A stretch of 64,000 nucleotides of DNA from Sinohyriopsis cumingii (lineage: Eukaryota; Mollusca; Bivalvia; Unionida; Unionidae), in NCBI GenBank assembly GCA_028554795.2, contig JAPYKE020000522.1, forward strand, positions 62,001 to 126,000. The letters are read 5' to 3'. The stretch's first letter is position 1, and the number at the start of each line of letters is the position of its first letter. Both the position numbers and the translations under genes were made by a program. The notes beneath the pieces are model-generated. The model was given only the letters and a program-made list of their open reading frames with translations. It was not told the origin of the DNA and made no database searches. Below are positions 21,731-37,060 of the stretch, piece by piece.

Positions 21731-22918
21731 CTACAACGAGATCATTGCCTCAAAATCAGCGGTAGAAGTCCACGAATTAAACTCTTCAGTATATCTACTC
21801 AAGTGATTGTTCACCATGCTGCGGTAAAACCTTTTCGATTCTGTAAACCTCCTGGGTGGTTATTGATAAATCTAGCTCGTAAAACAACCCTATGTCTGGT
21901 TCTCTGTACTGGTAGGTGATTTAGATATTTATTAAACATTATTATTTAACACTTTACTGACCGTGAAAACCTCTTCATTTCACTTCGGGGTAAATCCTTT
22001 TTCAAATGTGCATTTTGCTTTAGAAATCCTCATACGATCCCCAACTCGAAATTTACTTCAGCGATCAAGCGCGTTAGCTAAATCATCCTTAACTTTTTGT
22101 TCTCCAGCTTGAGTTTAGCTCAATTTAGTACTACGATGCTTGGTGTTATTGTATTCCGATACGTATATGTACCTCGTTGTCATTGGCTGTAAAATGTTTC
22201 CACATTTTAGGTTTCAACGTTCTGTTTAATCTCTCAACGACCACGGGTTACATTGAGAGTACGCGGATTACTTACGTATTCCTCTAGAGGATAACCAGAC
22301 CTCGGATATTTTATTAAAAACTTCTCCGCCGTTATCCGACCAGAGTTTATTTGATATAATCCCTACTGACTCAAATGTTTGTGTGTGTTTGTTATTGTTA
22401 ACTTAGCTTTCAAAAATTGTCATGTCGCTACGATGTCTACAGTGTGACAGTTTATAGTGATGTCAAGCACTGGTGCATCATGCTGTAGACATGTAGCATC
22501 ATGTCCCTCCCAGTCACGTTATCCTGACACCAGAACGACCAATTCTAATACTAACCTCTTAATCCTTAGCGTCAAGCGAGGCAGCTGCTAGTACCATTTT
22601 TTATAAGTCTTTGGTATGATTGGCACGTATTCGAACCTGCAACATCCCGCATCCAAGGTGGACGCTTTAACTATTAGACACCGGAGCGGTCAAATGCGTA
22701 TCTAATAGCCACCCCAGTTTTACTCCTGACGGAAATACTCCATACGAATTTGCTGCACACGTCTATGATATTTAGCAAATATTTATATACCTAATTGTCA
22801 ATTGATAACTTACTGATGTCCACAAGATCAGCCGCGTGAATATCATTCACCCCGTTGCTGATGACGCGGAAAGCTTTTGCGTAATTCAGCTGTTAATTCT
22901 TGGTTATTGATGGCGATT
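21731..22918 (-). pseudogene. Polinton integrase relic with SINE B, copy 2
   Basis: Same breaks and SINE position as copy 1, with no private difference noticed in the conserved blocks. The G at 21668, just downstream of the end, matches copy 1 and differs from copies 3 to 5. Confidence 0.88.
22378..22689 (-). mobile_element. SINE B, copy 2
   Basis: Same insertion and same tcaaatg flanks as copy 1. Confidence 0.88.
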
Positions 22919-22986
22919 GTTTTCCTTTTTACTCACACAAGTACATTTACTTTTGCCCACACGAATACGTTTTCTTTTGACCACGA

Positions 22987-23286
22987 CTAGGCGTGTTGTA
23001 CCGACACTGATTTTATATATAGCACAAATGATGGTACGTACAAATGCTCTTGCAACCCAGTGTGTTTAATCGCTTTGAGTTGATCTAACATTATGCGGTC
23101 ACAAGCTAATTTGTCCTCAGGATGATCAGGATAGCAGACATGTCTTATCGCCTTTGCATCCACTTGATTACAAGGTTCTTGCCCTGGCAACGATTGATCA
23201 TTCGAGTCAAGTTGCTTGTCTAGAGGATGATAAGATCTTGTGTATTTATGCCTGGGAAACGTCCAAACACCACGTGGTCGAGGCAA
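22987..23286 (-). pseudogene. PLA2-like domain relic, copy 2
   Basis: Same 99-codon frame with one private change near the C-terminus (Ala to Val, PSFVLYIK). Confidence 0.79.
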
Positions 23287-23445
23287 TTGTCCTCAGATCG
23301 AGTGAATATGCATTATTCATCTCTGAGTACGGGCACCCCATCGACGCAGCCGAGTTAAATCGTACATATTTTAAAGCTTTCTTGTGAAATCACTTTTAAT
23401 TGTCTGCTTTTAAACCTTTCTTTTTGTTGTCTGCACAGGGTTACT

Positions 23446-23676
23446 TTAATCATCGACGACCATGATTCGTTCGACGAACCTGGAGCATTGGGTACGTACA
23501 GACACGTCACTGTGTGCTTCACTAGGCATACATTTCGGTTTCTTTTTACCACACATCCCACAAATTGCTTTGATGATAACGCAGCCATTTTTAGATTTGG
23601 CCAGTTGTTCATCAGCGATTTTCGTCCATGTTGTACAACGCAGACAGCATATTTTGCACATCTGTTTTTCATACAA
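23446..23676 (-). pseudogene. Zinc-ribbon relic, copy 2
   Basis: Identical to copy 1, including Cys in KKKPKCMP. Confidence 0.59.
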
Positions 23677-26600
23677 TAGTTTAGATAAACATGGTTTACG
23701 CTAAGCGCTTGCACGCTAACGCGCGTTGTACTATGATGTCATTTTTTTGCGTCGGATGCTACTTAAACACCAATAATGTGACAAGTGGGAAAACACCATT
23801 GGAGCGTGACCGGATGTAATAAACACAGTATAACCCAAATGCGTTGCTGTTGATGTGCTGAATTTGTATGTAATTATAAAGTGATGCCCATACTAGCCGT
23901 CGGTGTATCATGATTTTATTAGCTGCTGTGTGGTTACAATGACGCTATCGTTTCCATCTAAATCCTCATTAGCTGCGACAGCCACGATGGCACGTTGATT
24001 TTTGCTCTTTACAAGTCCAGTCTGCTGACACGATATTCTCACTGTACTTTGCTGTTTAGACAACATACTTACATGACGGCCTTATTGCGCGCGAGCCCAC
24101 CACGTGCCATTCTTCGGATGGCTCTTAAAATACTGTCCACAGCGTTTCTGCCGGCGTTGCCGTATTTAAATGGTCAAATGTTAAGTTATATAGGCAGGGT
24201 AAGCGATATCTGGCAGACTTGGTCCCTTGTTAAGTTTGTTGAGCTCATTATAGACTCCGCTTCGACATCATGTGCCACTGATTATCGTTCTTGCACTGAG
24301 GAATATCTCATTTGGGAGGTGAAAGACTCGACATTTTACATACTGCTCTAACATACTTTCTTACCAACAAATATATGATTGTTCCTTTAAAAGTATTTAA
24401 AAATTCACAAATGTGAAATGTAGTATTTTAGTAACATTTGGAATAAAGTTGTTTGTGAGAAAAATCGCTCTAACATCAACTTCACTTATTAAATTTTGTA
24501 ATCTCTTGAGGGGAATGAAAGGGTATTTCACCTTTTTCGAGTTTGCATCGCTCATACCCGAATATGGGAACCAAGGACCGGAGCTTTACTTGTAAGGAAA
24601 TGCCAGCTTACAAAAGATATATATTGCCCCCAGTCACCTTTTCCTAGTATTTAGCTAGGAGTTCGTTATTTTTATGTAGTTTGTTTGATGTACTGTAAGT
24701 CCCCGAACACTGGTCGTGCGATTCTAGATTGATCTGAGCAACAATATGGTACAAGCTAAAGAAAACCAATGAGGTGGGTGAAGAACAGGCGAAAATTGCA
24801 CAAATTGCATCCGAAAAAGTGAATTGCAGATGGAATATTCTTTACAAATTTTATTTATTTCTTTGATTCTTAAAAGCTTACCCGTGCTTATTTCAAACGT
24901 AATTGCGGGAACGTAGTCTTGACAAGAAACATTAGCAGTCCAACAACATCACACTCATTATTGAAAATCAAGGCATTTAAAGTTAACTGTAGAATGTTAT
25001 CGTTCACTGGTTACCACGGAATTAATTTTTGGGTAAAATGATTTAGTGCTTCCTCGTATGGATTGGTTGTTTCCATGAAGAAGGATACAAGTGTGTTTCA
25101 CAAACAGAGTTTACCATTTGATATTATATGGGGAACACCATGTCCAAAGAGTATAAATGCCGACGCAAATTCTTATCTATTGATACATGTAATCCTATGT
25201 TCCTGGCATCGTTTGTGTGTAAAGGTTATGTTCATATAGAGTTATGATCTCTAAATTATGTCTTGAAAACTTCTTAATCAGCAAATGATTTATACAGTTA
25301 ACGTTGTTTTACTCAAATTTCAAAATCATGTACATTCTAATTTCAGAAGAAGAAAACATTTAGTTGCTATGTTTTCAGTTTCGGGAGACAATTTGCCCTG
25401 TTAATTTATCAGTGTTAAAGTGTACTATAACCTTATGTTCAAGATTACGAAATTTAATAATGGCTACAGCTGCGTTTTCTGGATGGTCTGGGTTGGTTCG
25501 TGGTTGTTGGATGAGTCTCACTGTGGCGCTGACTGGACTCGAATATTGAACTTTCACATTCTGTTTCACCTGCGTATTGTTTCCGTCCAATAGGTACTAT
25601 TAGTTTGGTATACATTGTATGTATCAGTTGACTCGTCAACATTCATGGTAAGCCCTGTGCAAACGTTTGGACACAGCCAACCATACAGTAATGCAGGATT
25701 ATTAGTGGGATATTTAAACAATACAATTAACGATTTTCCTTACTTTTAGTATGTTGATATTCGTACATATTCGCATGTATTAAATACAGCGTTTTAATCA
25801 CGAAATAAATGTTTCTTCCCAAGAGTATGTGAAATGACTTTTACTTTCTCTTTAACACTATTTTGGCATGCGCATATTTTGATCGGTTGATCTCGATGGA
25901 AAGAATCATTTGAATTGATATTAGCAAAAAAATTTTCAATGGATTTGGTTACATATTATAATTAAAAAATGCGTTCATTGATCTCTCTAGTTGATTCCTC
26001 TGATGGGTACTATTCTTAAACAGGTAGTAATGTGAATGATACATTATGAAAGACAGAATATTGTCCAATTTTTATGGAAAGAAAATACTGATATGTAAGC
26101 TAATTCTGAATAATTACTTTATTTGGAATAACAGTAAAGATGGCATGGTACTCTTCTGCGCAATAAAAATATCAGTCTTTTATAAATTGACGGTTCTTGT
26201 ACTGGCATTTATCACAAGATAATACGAAGTCATCTTCTGCTGCTTCAGCACTGTGGCCGTTGTAAGCATGGACTTGTTTGCTTGTCATTCCTGAAATCAA
26301 GAGCTGCATAAAGCATATATAGCTCAAAATGATTCATATTTTATCAAAGAAAATATGCACAAAACATTAAGCTGAATCTGTCTTCAAGATCATAGATGAT
26401 CTATAATAAAAATATTTATTTTTCCTGAAGCGAATAAATATTATAACAAACAAGACCGAGACGAAACCTTCGCTCTGTGCTTTAACTTTGTGTGTCAACT
26501 GATATTTCACATACATGACGTGAACTGGAAATTAATATCATAGTCAGTTATTGCAATTCATGATAAGGTTCGGTTTACATACTGCATTATCAAATGGATC

Positions 26601-27548
26601 TAAACATCCATCTGTACTTCTGTGTGTACATCTAAACGGACATTACCGTTGTGTATTTAAAACAGTATTAATTACATGATAGCATGTTTTATGACATCAA
26701 CCACACAACATTTTATTCTCACGATTAGCGTTGGCATCAGATTCGACATTTTTATAATTAATAATCCATAATTAGATGAATTAATAAACGTATATTTTCT
26801 TCAGGTTGTCAAAAGGTAATTATACATTTTGCTGTGTTCTAACGTGTTGGACTGAAGCTAGTTTCCCACTTACTAGCAAATTATAAAAGCATGATTTAAA
26901 AATATCAATAATAGCTCATAAGAATTTTAGCATCTTAATTAAGATGTAGATGTGTATACTACAAATCCAGGCACATGTTCCTCTGTTGTCTCTCCATATC
27001 TGACGGCGGTATTGTAGGCTAAGCACCAAGCATGTATTAAAGCTTGCAGACTGGCAGGCTTATTCTAGCCTTGAAGGCGGTGAAAACACTTTATAATATA
27101 TTAAAGATCATGCGTGTTGTCAGATACCTCTGAGACCATATTGGCAATAATATACGTTTATATACATGACTTACATTTTATCACAAATACAACGATCTAA
27201 CTTTGACTCAAGCAATTAATTTCCAACCTTATAAGTTTCCTTCAAACGTAGTTTTTTTTGCTTGGAATAAGGTGTACTACTTGTTGGAATGGTACTGATG
27301 AAACAAAGATACCAGTAAATTACAATTTTTTTTTTTGCTCTTGTATCCATTTTAAACTGAGCATATGACAGACCCATACTAATTTTACATCTGTTTGGAA
27401 ACTATTTTGTCAAACATCAACATTTTAATAAAAAATATGTCTAATGCTGAACCAGATGTTCGAAAACGATGAACCAGACTGCGCTCACTATTCCCGAGCT
27501 GCAGCGTAAGGAGTGGTTGTAGTTTAGATTACTTTCGTCCGTCCCACA

Positions 27549-27550
27549 GT
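27549..27550. other. 11-bp deletion junction private to copy 2
   Basis: Copy 2 reads cccacagtttacc where copies 1, 3 and 4 read cccacag-taaatctgtcg-tttacc. One base of microhomology (T) is present. Together with homopolymer changes it accounts for the 14,073-bp length of this copy. Confidence 0.93.
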
Positions 27551-30500
27551 TTACCACATCTAATCCTAAATGAAGAACTGTATATGAATAGAACTGTCCC
27601 GATTATGAAACATCTATATATCTAATAGAGTTTCGATGATGAACCGTGGTTCACATTCCAGTGATGCGGGCGTGGATTTAGAAAGTGAGTTTGTACGTGT
27701 GCGTTTGGGGAGCAATACATATTGATGGTGAAAATGTTCTAAGTTGCTATGAGGAATGACAGATAAATGGGGAACCGTTTTCCAAAACCCAATTTATCAC
27801 TATAAATTCATCATAAACGTTTTATAACACCTAATTACAAACTTGTTACAGAGTTTAGAATGCACCTACTAGCAGGCACTTGCAACATTGAGTTCTACTG
27901 CTGGACAAGAAGATCTTACACTTGCAGTTACGTCCACTTTACTGAGAATTCATTACGAAGATTAGTAACCGCATTGTTTGACGTCTAATTAGTGAAAAGA
28001 AGAATTCTCCTTGGAATGAGCATTTGTTGGCAACTTTATCAAATTAAAATTTCTCCATCAAATCTAGAACGCTCACCTTATTCGAGATTATAAAATTGAC
28101 AATTTATAATAATATCAATACTGGAACTTTTCTTTACATTTTAGAGAAAAGAGTCATTATAGCTTCCTTTGATTGAAATAAGTTTAATGCCATTACACGT
28201 CACTTTGATTATCAAATATTCCATATCATTTTCACCAGTAATGTCTGTGCTGTTTGAAACTATGTTTCATTTTATCGATTATTGGAGACACGTGTCCAGG
28301 TCCCAAGATGGCAAGAAAGCACAACAATGTTGTTATTCGACCATTTGGAAAGCCCTATGTACGAATCTTCAAGTGCAAAATAGTTCATATGTATAAGAAT
28401 CTATTAGACACCAAGTATGTGAAAATAGGAAAATCGTCTATGTGATGACGATCGTTTCAAATCAAGGCCTGATTGAACATCTTGGATGATTGGAGTACTC
28501 TGCGAATTATTCAGTATAACGTATGATGTTGTCTGAGTACATAGGACAGATAAATGATGCAATAAATATTATACCAATACTTATTGAAACAAAATCTATA
28601 TGCTTACAAAATGGGTGGTTGACCAGAGGAATAGAGCATTCAGTTTCAACTGGCAACGCAACGGTCGCTAAAGGCATTACAGACTAAATGATATTGCTGC
28701 AGGAGTTTTAATTAGTTTTAAGTTCATATGATAACGACACATTTGCATATGATAGCAAAGTATAAATGGTTAAGGTATATTGACTTCTAACGGTATGAAT
28801 CATCTTAAGACATTGTTCATAGCAGCATTAGCAAAAGAAGAAAACATGATAGCGTCCTAACTAAAACGTTAATTTCCGGTCTTATCGACATAAAGCTGCA
28901 TACTTAACATTCGAAATCTTACAATCCTTACAAAGTTGATGCGAAATCTTAAATGTGATGTAAACGAAAGGCAGGAAATAGTGATTCTTCAAGGACTAAT
29001 CAAAACGTTACGAGGTATTACAGCCAGGAGCCATAACCCATCTTAATAATGAATTGTAAAGCAAACTTGTTTGAGGTCTTACCAATATACAGCTGTAATC
29101 AGACTTTGGCTTAAATCGAGAAACACGCGGAAGCCAGATTCTTGTCGGATGAAAACCGGACGGAAACCAACAAAGGACAATGTGATTAGTTCCTCCGACA
29201 ACGTCGAGCGTGATGACGCTAACATAAAAAAAACCATTAAAACTATTGATGTTCGTAATATACATCCTCTTTACATTTTAATCTTTATGTTAGGAAGTGT
29301 AGTAGAAGTAGTAGTAGTAGAAGAAAATAAGTATAATAAGATGTAGAAGAAGAGAAGGAAGAAGAATTCACGTGCGTTATAATGCGAACCTTTTACATAG
29401 CATGGATATTCTAATAATTTGCAAGTACAAGGGCTTTTCATAATGGCAATAATCATGATTTCGATTTTGTCCGAATGCACGATACAAAAATTAGGTTAGC
29501 TTGCTATTTTACTTACCTGTGCTACTTACCTGTATTAATGAATTCATCTTGCAGATGATTGGGCAGGCTACTTAACACTTGAGATACAGGTGATGTTGAA
29601 CGTTGTTTTGTAATATTCCCTTTCAAAAACGTCATGGGATCCATGGCTTAAATATCCAAGTCGGAATGACCTGAGATTTAATTTCTTGCCGCATCATTTT
29701 TTAGTTGCTTCCACAAAACTATTGAGAATAGTATAGGTCATTGCATTTTGCCAATATTCTTTATGATTTATCTTACTGTGTGATGTTCGCAATAATAAGT
29801 TAACGAAATTTTATCTTTTCAAAACTAGTAATTTAGCTTTTTTGTTGGGATAAAGATGTTGATATAATTGAGAATGAACGATTAATCTAATTGCAACGTC
29901 AGTGAATATGTAGTTTCAGGAAAGATGATTGCAAGATTTGAAGACTTAGGATGCAAATTTAACAGCTTCAGGACAAATATATTAGCACCAGCTGCAATTG
30001 TCTAATGTACTTTGTCCTGTTATTATGTATGGAATTTACTGGTATATAACAGTACAATCCAAACAAATTGAATCAAAACAACGTTTTTCCAACCAAAAGC
30101 AGCACATACTCATAGTAGGTTATTTCCATTGACAGTATTTATTTAGATGATAATATCATTCAATTCCAAATTGAAACGAAATCATTTTCCAATATTTTAC
30201 TGACAATTAAGAACCGTTACATTACAGCATATTTCATCAAAATTGACTCTGAAAGAATAAACGGAGAAAATCAGACAAGTCTGCCGTGCTGGATCAGAGC
30301 TATGCTACATGAATATAGCAATTGTGATTGGTAACTATAAATATGAGGGAAACAATTGTTTTCATATTTATTGCTACGATCAATCTAATAAAACACAAAA
30401 ATATATAAACGAATTGCACTTCGCCACTGGAATCCGTAAAGGAGCTTAATATTAACAGAACAAATTGTTTGATGTGGACTGACACTATTAGAAATTATCT

Positions 30501-32845
30501 CCTGTTTCTAGGAGTGATAGTTTATACATATCACGAAAATATTTCGAAACTCCACCTTTTTTTGTAAAGAAACGGGTCATCATTATGCGCGGTATATGAT
30601 ACATTATCTATCTAGAACTTCGTGTAAGAGAAAACAAGATTCGTTCGCTTGATTCCAATACCAGTATCTTCAGAAATGTAGACTATACATGGCGGCCAGT
30701 ATAACTGTGGAGAAAAGTCCGGGAAAATCCAAGTAAAAAACCGACCGATCCACGGGACGTTACTAGCAGGTTTCTCACATACCCATATTTGACGAGCCAG
30801 ACACCCACGCGGACAACGGTGATATAGAAGTGGTCGGTAAATGATTGAAAATGTGATGTCGTATAACGACAACTAAAATGAATATAGAAAATAACTTACT
30901 GAGTGAGGGGACCTGCAGTCTGCATACAGAATCGATATTGTCCGAAAGACAAAGGATTAAATTATACGCTCCCAATGTACACTCCCCAAACTGTTCCGTC
31001 ATCTATCGTCGATATTCCTGGGCATGAAGCTGGATCCATGTAACCAAATTTAACGATAGGCCTAATATGAAAATGAAATTTTATTGAGTGAGATATATAT
31101 GTGCAACTTGTGTGGAAATTAAACATTTTTACTAATATAAAGCATATTTTTCCTATTAAAATATGTTTATTCATCAATTTATCAATGCTTACCCGATCTT
31201 AATAACATAGTAAAACCACTACTATCTCGCAAATGCAGCCCTCCCAGGCAAAACATATTAGTTTAACATCTAAACATTATCTAGTCACCTTTGTGGCAGT
31301 TAGGGTGAACTGCTCTTGATACAGTGATTGAGGCCTAATTCCGTGAACATTTCATTTACTACCGGAGCGAAAGGCACGCTCTCCATATGTATGTTACTGC
31401 ATGTAGACTGAGTGCGTGTATGTGTATTATGATCATGTATTTTTGAAGAAGAAAAAATTGCTATAACAATGTTTTTTTTCTTCAAATGCGCTTACCTGAT
31501 TATAATACCTTGTTAGAAAAGGTAAGAGGCGGAGGGTGTTACATTCCCTTATTCTGGATATGCCACCATCGGTCCCCTAAGGTATGTGCGACAAGTTCTT
31601 AGATAACCTGACTAGAAAATATACTTCATTAATCAGAGAATGCCTTCAAAAGGAAACATTTTCAGTCCAGTAAATTCAGCGGAATTAGTGAAGCCGCGTC
31701 CTTAAAAAACTATCGAACTATATAAATCACACCAGGTAGAGACGATCATTCTGGCATGAAGAAAATAAAAGCCGGAGAAGGTGGATGCTGATCTCCGTCT
31801 CACGGCATGGATAATGTCAGTTAAGAAACAGTTTCACACAAAAGCAGTGCTTTTCTAGACTGTACAAACTAAGTGAGCCTGAAAGAGTATCATATTTCAT
31901 TTGATTAATTCCCAATATGCGGTACGAAAAACCCATTTTGTCGAGGACGAAAGTGTATGTGCTGACATGACGTCATTTCTGTCGCCATTTCTGTCTTTGT
32001 GGTGGGGTAAGAAGATACGTGGTCTCCTTCGACGCATCGGTTTGGATCATCTAAATTTCCATCTCAGAGCTTGTACTGTATCCTATAGGCGACTTTATGA
32101 TGAATTATCCACAGTAGACAGGGATTTTCCTACAAAAGTCTGATTTTCTTGGCAATGAATGCATGGGCCGTCGTGAGTAGTACTGACCCACCCTGTTGAA
32201 ACTACAAGTAGTTTAGGTCAACTGAAATGTTGTGTATCTCGCTCATGCTGCATGTAGTGGCTAGTTTGAGTTGGAAGACGATATTACATGACAGGTGAAC
32301 CAATAAAGCATCAAAACGGTTCGAACTGTGTCCTATTCCCTTCCTCAGCCATGTTAGCACCCATGGCATATTCCACTTCGGGCACAAAGTCAGCACCTTT
32401 GGACGTGTGAACTCGAGATTGATAGCAGATTGTGTAGGTCTTGTTTGATATCATATCTTTAATAATGATGGAGCGTGTCAGAGATCATGAAACGGTCACC
32501 GTTCATCGTCATTGGCTCTAACTGTTTCTCGTCAATGTCTCAAAGTTAGGAGTTGGCTATTGCATTATTGATTTTTTCAGCGGCGTTATATTTTCGAACT
32601 CACACTATTGTACGAAAATTCTCCATTTCTCTGCTTGACCTCAGGTCACAATTTACAATTTATAAAAGCAACCATTACCTAATAGCAAATAACCTTGTAG
32701 AATGATCTAATAAGCCTTGTTTATTTACAACACAATAGCCTATAAAATTCACTTAGGAATCTCCAAAACCCTGACCCTGATCAACATATTTACTCCTTCT
32801 TTGTTTACCTGAAAAATAATCCTGATAATAAGCTAATACACATAG

Positions 32846-33144
32846 TGTGTGTGTGTGATTTCGATTTTTAACGTAGCGTTAACAATTTTTCAGTCATATC
32901 GTCTGCACTGTGATAGTTTATGTGAAGTCTAGCACTGGGGCATCATCCCGCAGACATGTAGCATGATGTCCCACCCAGTTACATTATCCTGACACCAGGC
33001 CGACCAGTCCTAACACTAACCTCTTAATGCTGAGCACCTAGCGAGGCAGCTGTTTGTACCATTTTTGTAAGTCTTCGGTAGACTCAGCCGGGGATCGAAC
33101 CCACGACCTCCCGCATCCGAGGCGGACGCTATAACCACTAGCAA
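32846..33144 (-). mobile_element. SINE A, copy 3
   Basis: Same insertion site and promoter boxes as copy 1. It matches copy 2 over the element. Confidence 0.87.
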
Positions 33145-33391
33145 ACACATAGAGAATAATAAAGCTATTATTAGTTGTTTACATAAGTGAAATAAATATA
33201 ATTTTTTAATTAAAAAACAACCAGGTCAGGCAGAAATGGATTCAGTTTTGCACGAGGTCAATTCCAGCAAACAGTGTTACATTACAATAACATGCAATGC
33301 AATAAAAAGAAAATTTAAAAGTAACATACAAACAATTAAATTAAATATACATCACAGTATAATCCTAAATCAGCATCGACTGGGTTTTTGC

Positions 33392-35117
33392 ACAATGCAT
33401 CAACATGGCCATGCGTTAGTGTGAATATTTCATCATCAAGCACGTAACGTTTATCGTCAAACAACTTAACCAATTCTGTTGGGCACGTATGTATATGTTG
33501 TGTGATTTATTTATCTTACAGTGTTCATGGAGGCTAAGCTGTCAAGTAATCATCATGCGTGACTTGCTTCTTGATATTTTTATCCCCTTGGTCCTTTATT
33601 CTGCTCCCGTCCGATAGCTTGATGGAATGCATATTACTGCCTTGTCCGACAAATTCCGCGATGGGTACCAACAACATCTCATCATTAAACTTTCCAATAA
33701 TCTTCGTATTAACTGGATCATAGTATTCACTGTTCTGAGGATAATCCGAGAAATTAAAGAATTCGCGTGGTCCATATAGATCTACATAGATATATTCCGT
33801 CCTAATTTCATAGCAGAGCGAGTCTGCATGGGTAAAGAGTAATTTTGATTTACTGCCATATTTATTTTTGATGAACTCGTAATGAAATTCGTCAGTCAGG
33901 AATCTGGATAACTCCAATACGGTAAATCCACAATAGAGTGATTAATCGAGTTTGATTATAGTCCGCTTAAAATAGATGGTTACTAAATTATCGTCAAATA
34001 TTGTTACGCTGACAAAATGCGGCGAGTTGACTAATTTATCTCTCCTGGTCACATCAGTAACCAACTCGACATTGACACGCTTTTGTATGTTTTCCATATT
34101 CTTACCAAAAATACTGTTATTCATAACTTTGAAAAAATCCTTTTCAAAATCCGACTTGGTGTCTTTTAAATTTTTGCGGTGTTAAAATTGAGATAACTTT
34201 AGAGCCAGCGTTGATGTTTAGACCTGAGTACATGGTGAATAGAAGTCACTTGCTTCACTAAATCCTTGTAATGTTTGAGATTTTTTTAAAATGAATCATC
34301 TATTGTATTTATCCATCAGATTAAGCACCAATTTTGGCACGCTCGCTTAATAGCACTTTCAGACGCTGATTTGTTCGACTGATATATCGTCACACACGAT
34401 CTCGTGAATTTAACCGTATCATCACTGGCATCGAACAACCACTGGATAAACCGCTCCGGATTCATCCATGTTCCTACGGGTAATTTTTGCTACTTCGTCC
34501 ACCATAGAATTATTGGTATTTAAGTATATAATGTATTTGACTTTCTTGCTGGGGTTATAATCAGTTATGATTTTGTTGTTGGTTCTCGAATGTTTGTGTT
34601 TGATAAATTTGAACATATCGGCATCTGTCAATAATTTCAGCGTGATTTGAATTATTTTCATTGCGGCATCCCATTAGAGATCGAGAGAAGAATAATACCA
34701 TGCCGGATCCAGCTGAGAACCTATCTCTGAAGTTTTCAAAAAACATCAGCGAGTAATTAAACATCTGTTACATATGATGATACTCGTTAAGATCTGCGCT
34801 GTTGATCGCACGAACATCCAACCGGGTCCTTCTCTGGCGTAATAAGCAAGTTTTGCTTGTAACGAGAAAATAATTTACCGTACGTTGTAAACTCGGTTGG
34901 TAATGCGTTCTGATTTTGTAATAATCGTCGGGATTGAATCCGCACCGTCTAACTTGGTGCAGCCGACAGTTACTGCAAACGTGAATTCTTACCTTGATGC
35001 ACTGCTAAATGAGCGTCTATGATGCGTCTGAGCATATTTTCAGATCGCTCCTCAAGCTCATGAAGAGTGGTCACATCATCGTTTTTCACAGTGATGCCTC
35101 TTGATCGTGGACGATAA
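33392..35117 (-). pseudogene. Polinton DNA polymerase relic, copy 3
   Basis: Same lesions as copy 1. There is one private change near 34541 in the motif A segment, where Phe becomes Val just before YIIYLNT. A second private change lies near 34369. The 127-codon piece is 33917-33534. Confidence 0.92.
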
Positions 35118-35804
35118 ACGCCTCCCTGCGACGTACATAATGTAATGTTGCCATCGTGTATACAAATAACAATAATTGTTTAGTTGGTAGTATTATTAGA
35201 ATTTAGTGCAATACACTGATCATCGCTGCTACTCTTTGCTGATGCTTGCTAACACACTCGATCAACCACTGTATATTCATATAACTCGTGCTGTCTCATC
35301 AGTATTTCTTTCGAAAAGTCAATGTAAAAAGACCCGCAAGTTGTTTCTAAATATCATCGTTGTTGTTCGGTGCGTAATATTTTCATATGACCTGCGACTC
35401 TGATTCTCACCCTGACGCTGGCTATCCGGAAACAAAGTCCTCATCAGTGTTGACCACGTCACAATAACACAGAGGATTTTGTCACTCATATTATTATAAA
35501 GATTACATAAATAATATCTGATGACGTAGAGGACTAGCGATATCAAGTGGAGCACTAGCATTTGTATTACAGGCTTCAGCAAAAAATACACGCAAAAATA
35601 TCACATCAGAAACAAACTCGCCAACGTTTAACTTATCGCATGAAGACCAATTAAAATGTGAGACCGGCTTGGAAGATCAATTCCAGGCCGGCAAAATAAA
35701 TCCAGTTCGATTTTATCTTCAAAACAATATTTGACGCGATGAGATTACCCGATCACGCCAGAACATGTAAACCGATAGCGAGTAAGCGAGTTGTACGAAC
35801 GGAT

Positions 35805-36992
35805 CTACAACGAGATCATTGCCTCAAAATCAGCGGTAGAAGTCCACGAATTAAACTCTTCAGTATATCTACTCAAGTGATTGTTCACCATGCTGCGGTA
35901 AAACCTTTTCGATTCTGTAAACCTCCTGGGTGGTTATTGATAAATCTAGCTCGTAAAACAACCCTATGTCTGGTTCTCTGTACTGGTAGGTGATTTAGAT
36001 ATTTATTAAACATTATTATTTAACACTTTACTGACCGTGAAAACCTCTTCATTTCACTTCGGGGTAAATCCTTTTTCAAATGTGCATTTTGCTTTAGAAA
36101 TCCTCATACGATCCCCAACTCGAAATTTACTTCAGCGATCAAGCGCGTTAGCTAAATCATCCTTAACTTTTTGTTCTCCAGCTTGAGTTTAGCTCAATTT
36201 AGTACTACGATGCTTGGTGTTATTGTATTCCGATACGTATATGTACCTCGTTGTCATTGGCTGTAAAATGTTTCCACATTTTAGGTTTCAACGTTCTGTT
36301 TAATCTCTCAACGACCACGGGTTACATTGAGAGTACGCGGATTACTTACGTATTCCTCTAGAGGATAACCAGACCTCGGATATTTTATTAAAAACTTCTC
36401 CGCCGTTATCCGACCAGAGTTTATTTGATATAATCCCTACTGACTCAAATGTTTGTGTGTGTTTGTTATTGTTAACTTAGCTTTCAAAAATTGTCATGTC
36501 GCTACGATGTCTACAGTGTGACAGTTTATAGTGATGTCAAGCACTGGTGCATCATGCTGTAGACATGTAGCATCATGTCCCTCCCAGTCACGTTATCCTG
36601 ACACCAGAACGACCAATTCTAATACTAACCTCTTAATCCTTAGCGTCAAGCGAGGCAGCTGCTAGTACCATTTTTTATAAGTCTTTGGTATGATTGGCAC
36701 GTATTCGAACCTGCAACATCCCGCATCCAAGGTGGACGCTTTAACTATTAGACACCGGAGCGGTCAAATGCGTATCTAATAGCCACCCCAGTTTTACTCC
36801 TGACGGAAATACTCCATACGAATTTGCTGCACACGTCTATGATATTTAGCAAATATTTATATACCTAATTGTCAATTGATAACTTACTGATGTCCACAAG
36901 ATCAGCCGCGTGAATATCATTCACCCCGTTGCTGATGACGCGGAAAGCTTTTGCGTAATTCAGCTGTTAATTCTTGGTTATTGATGGCGATT
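35805..36992 (-). pseudogene. Polinton integrase relic with SINE B, copy 3
   Basis: Same breaks and SINE position. The A at 35742, just downstream, is shared with copies 4 and 5. Confidence 0.88.
36452..36763 (-). mobile_element. SINE B, copy 3
   Basis: Same insertion and flanks as copy 1. Confidence 0.88.
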
Positions 36993-37060
36993 GTTTTCCT
37001 TTTTACTCACACAAGTACATTTACTTTTGCCCACACGAATACGTTTTCTTTTGACCACGA

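Larger units (their letters stand above)
14085..28157. repeat. Tandem unit, copy 2 (14,073 bp)
   Basis: Direct repeat of copy 1. Offset is +14084 up to the T run near unit position 1350, where one T is missing, and +14083 afterwards. It is shorter mainly because of an 11-bp deletion at 27549/27550, where the other copies have taaatctgtcg. Private changes include A at the equivalent of 3175, a G in the region equivalent to 10115 (Lys to Arg in the plus-strand ORF there) and A at the equivalent of 8944. Its left part matches copies 3 and 5 at the informative sites, and its right part matches copy 1. Confidence 0.98.
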
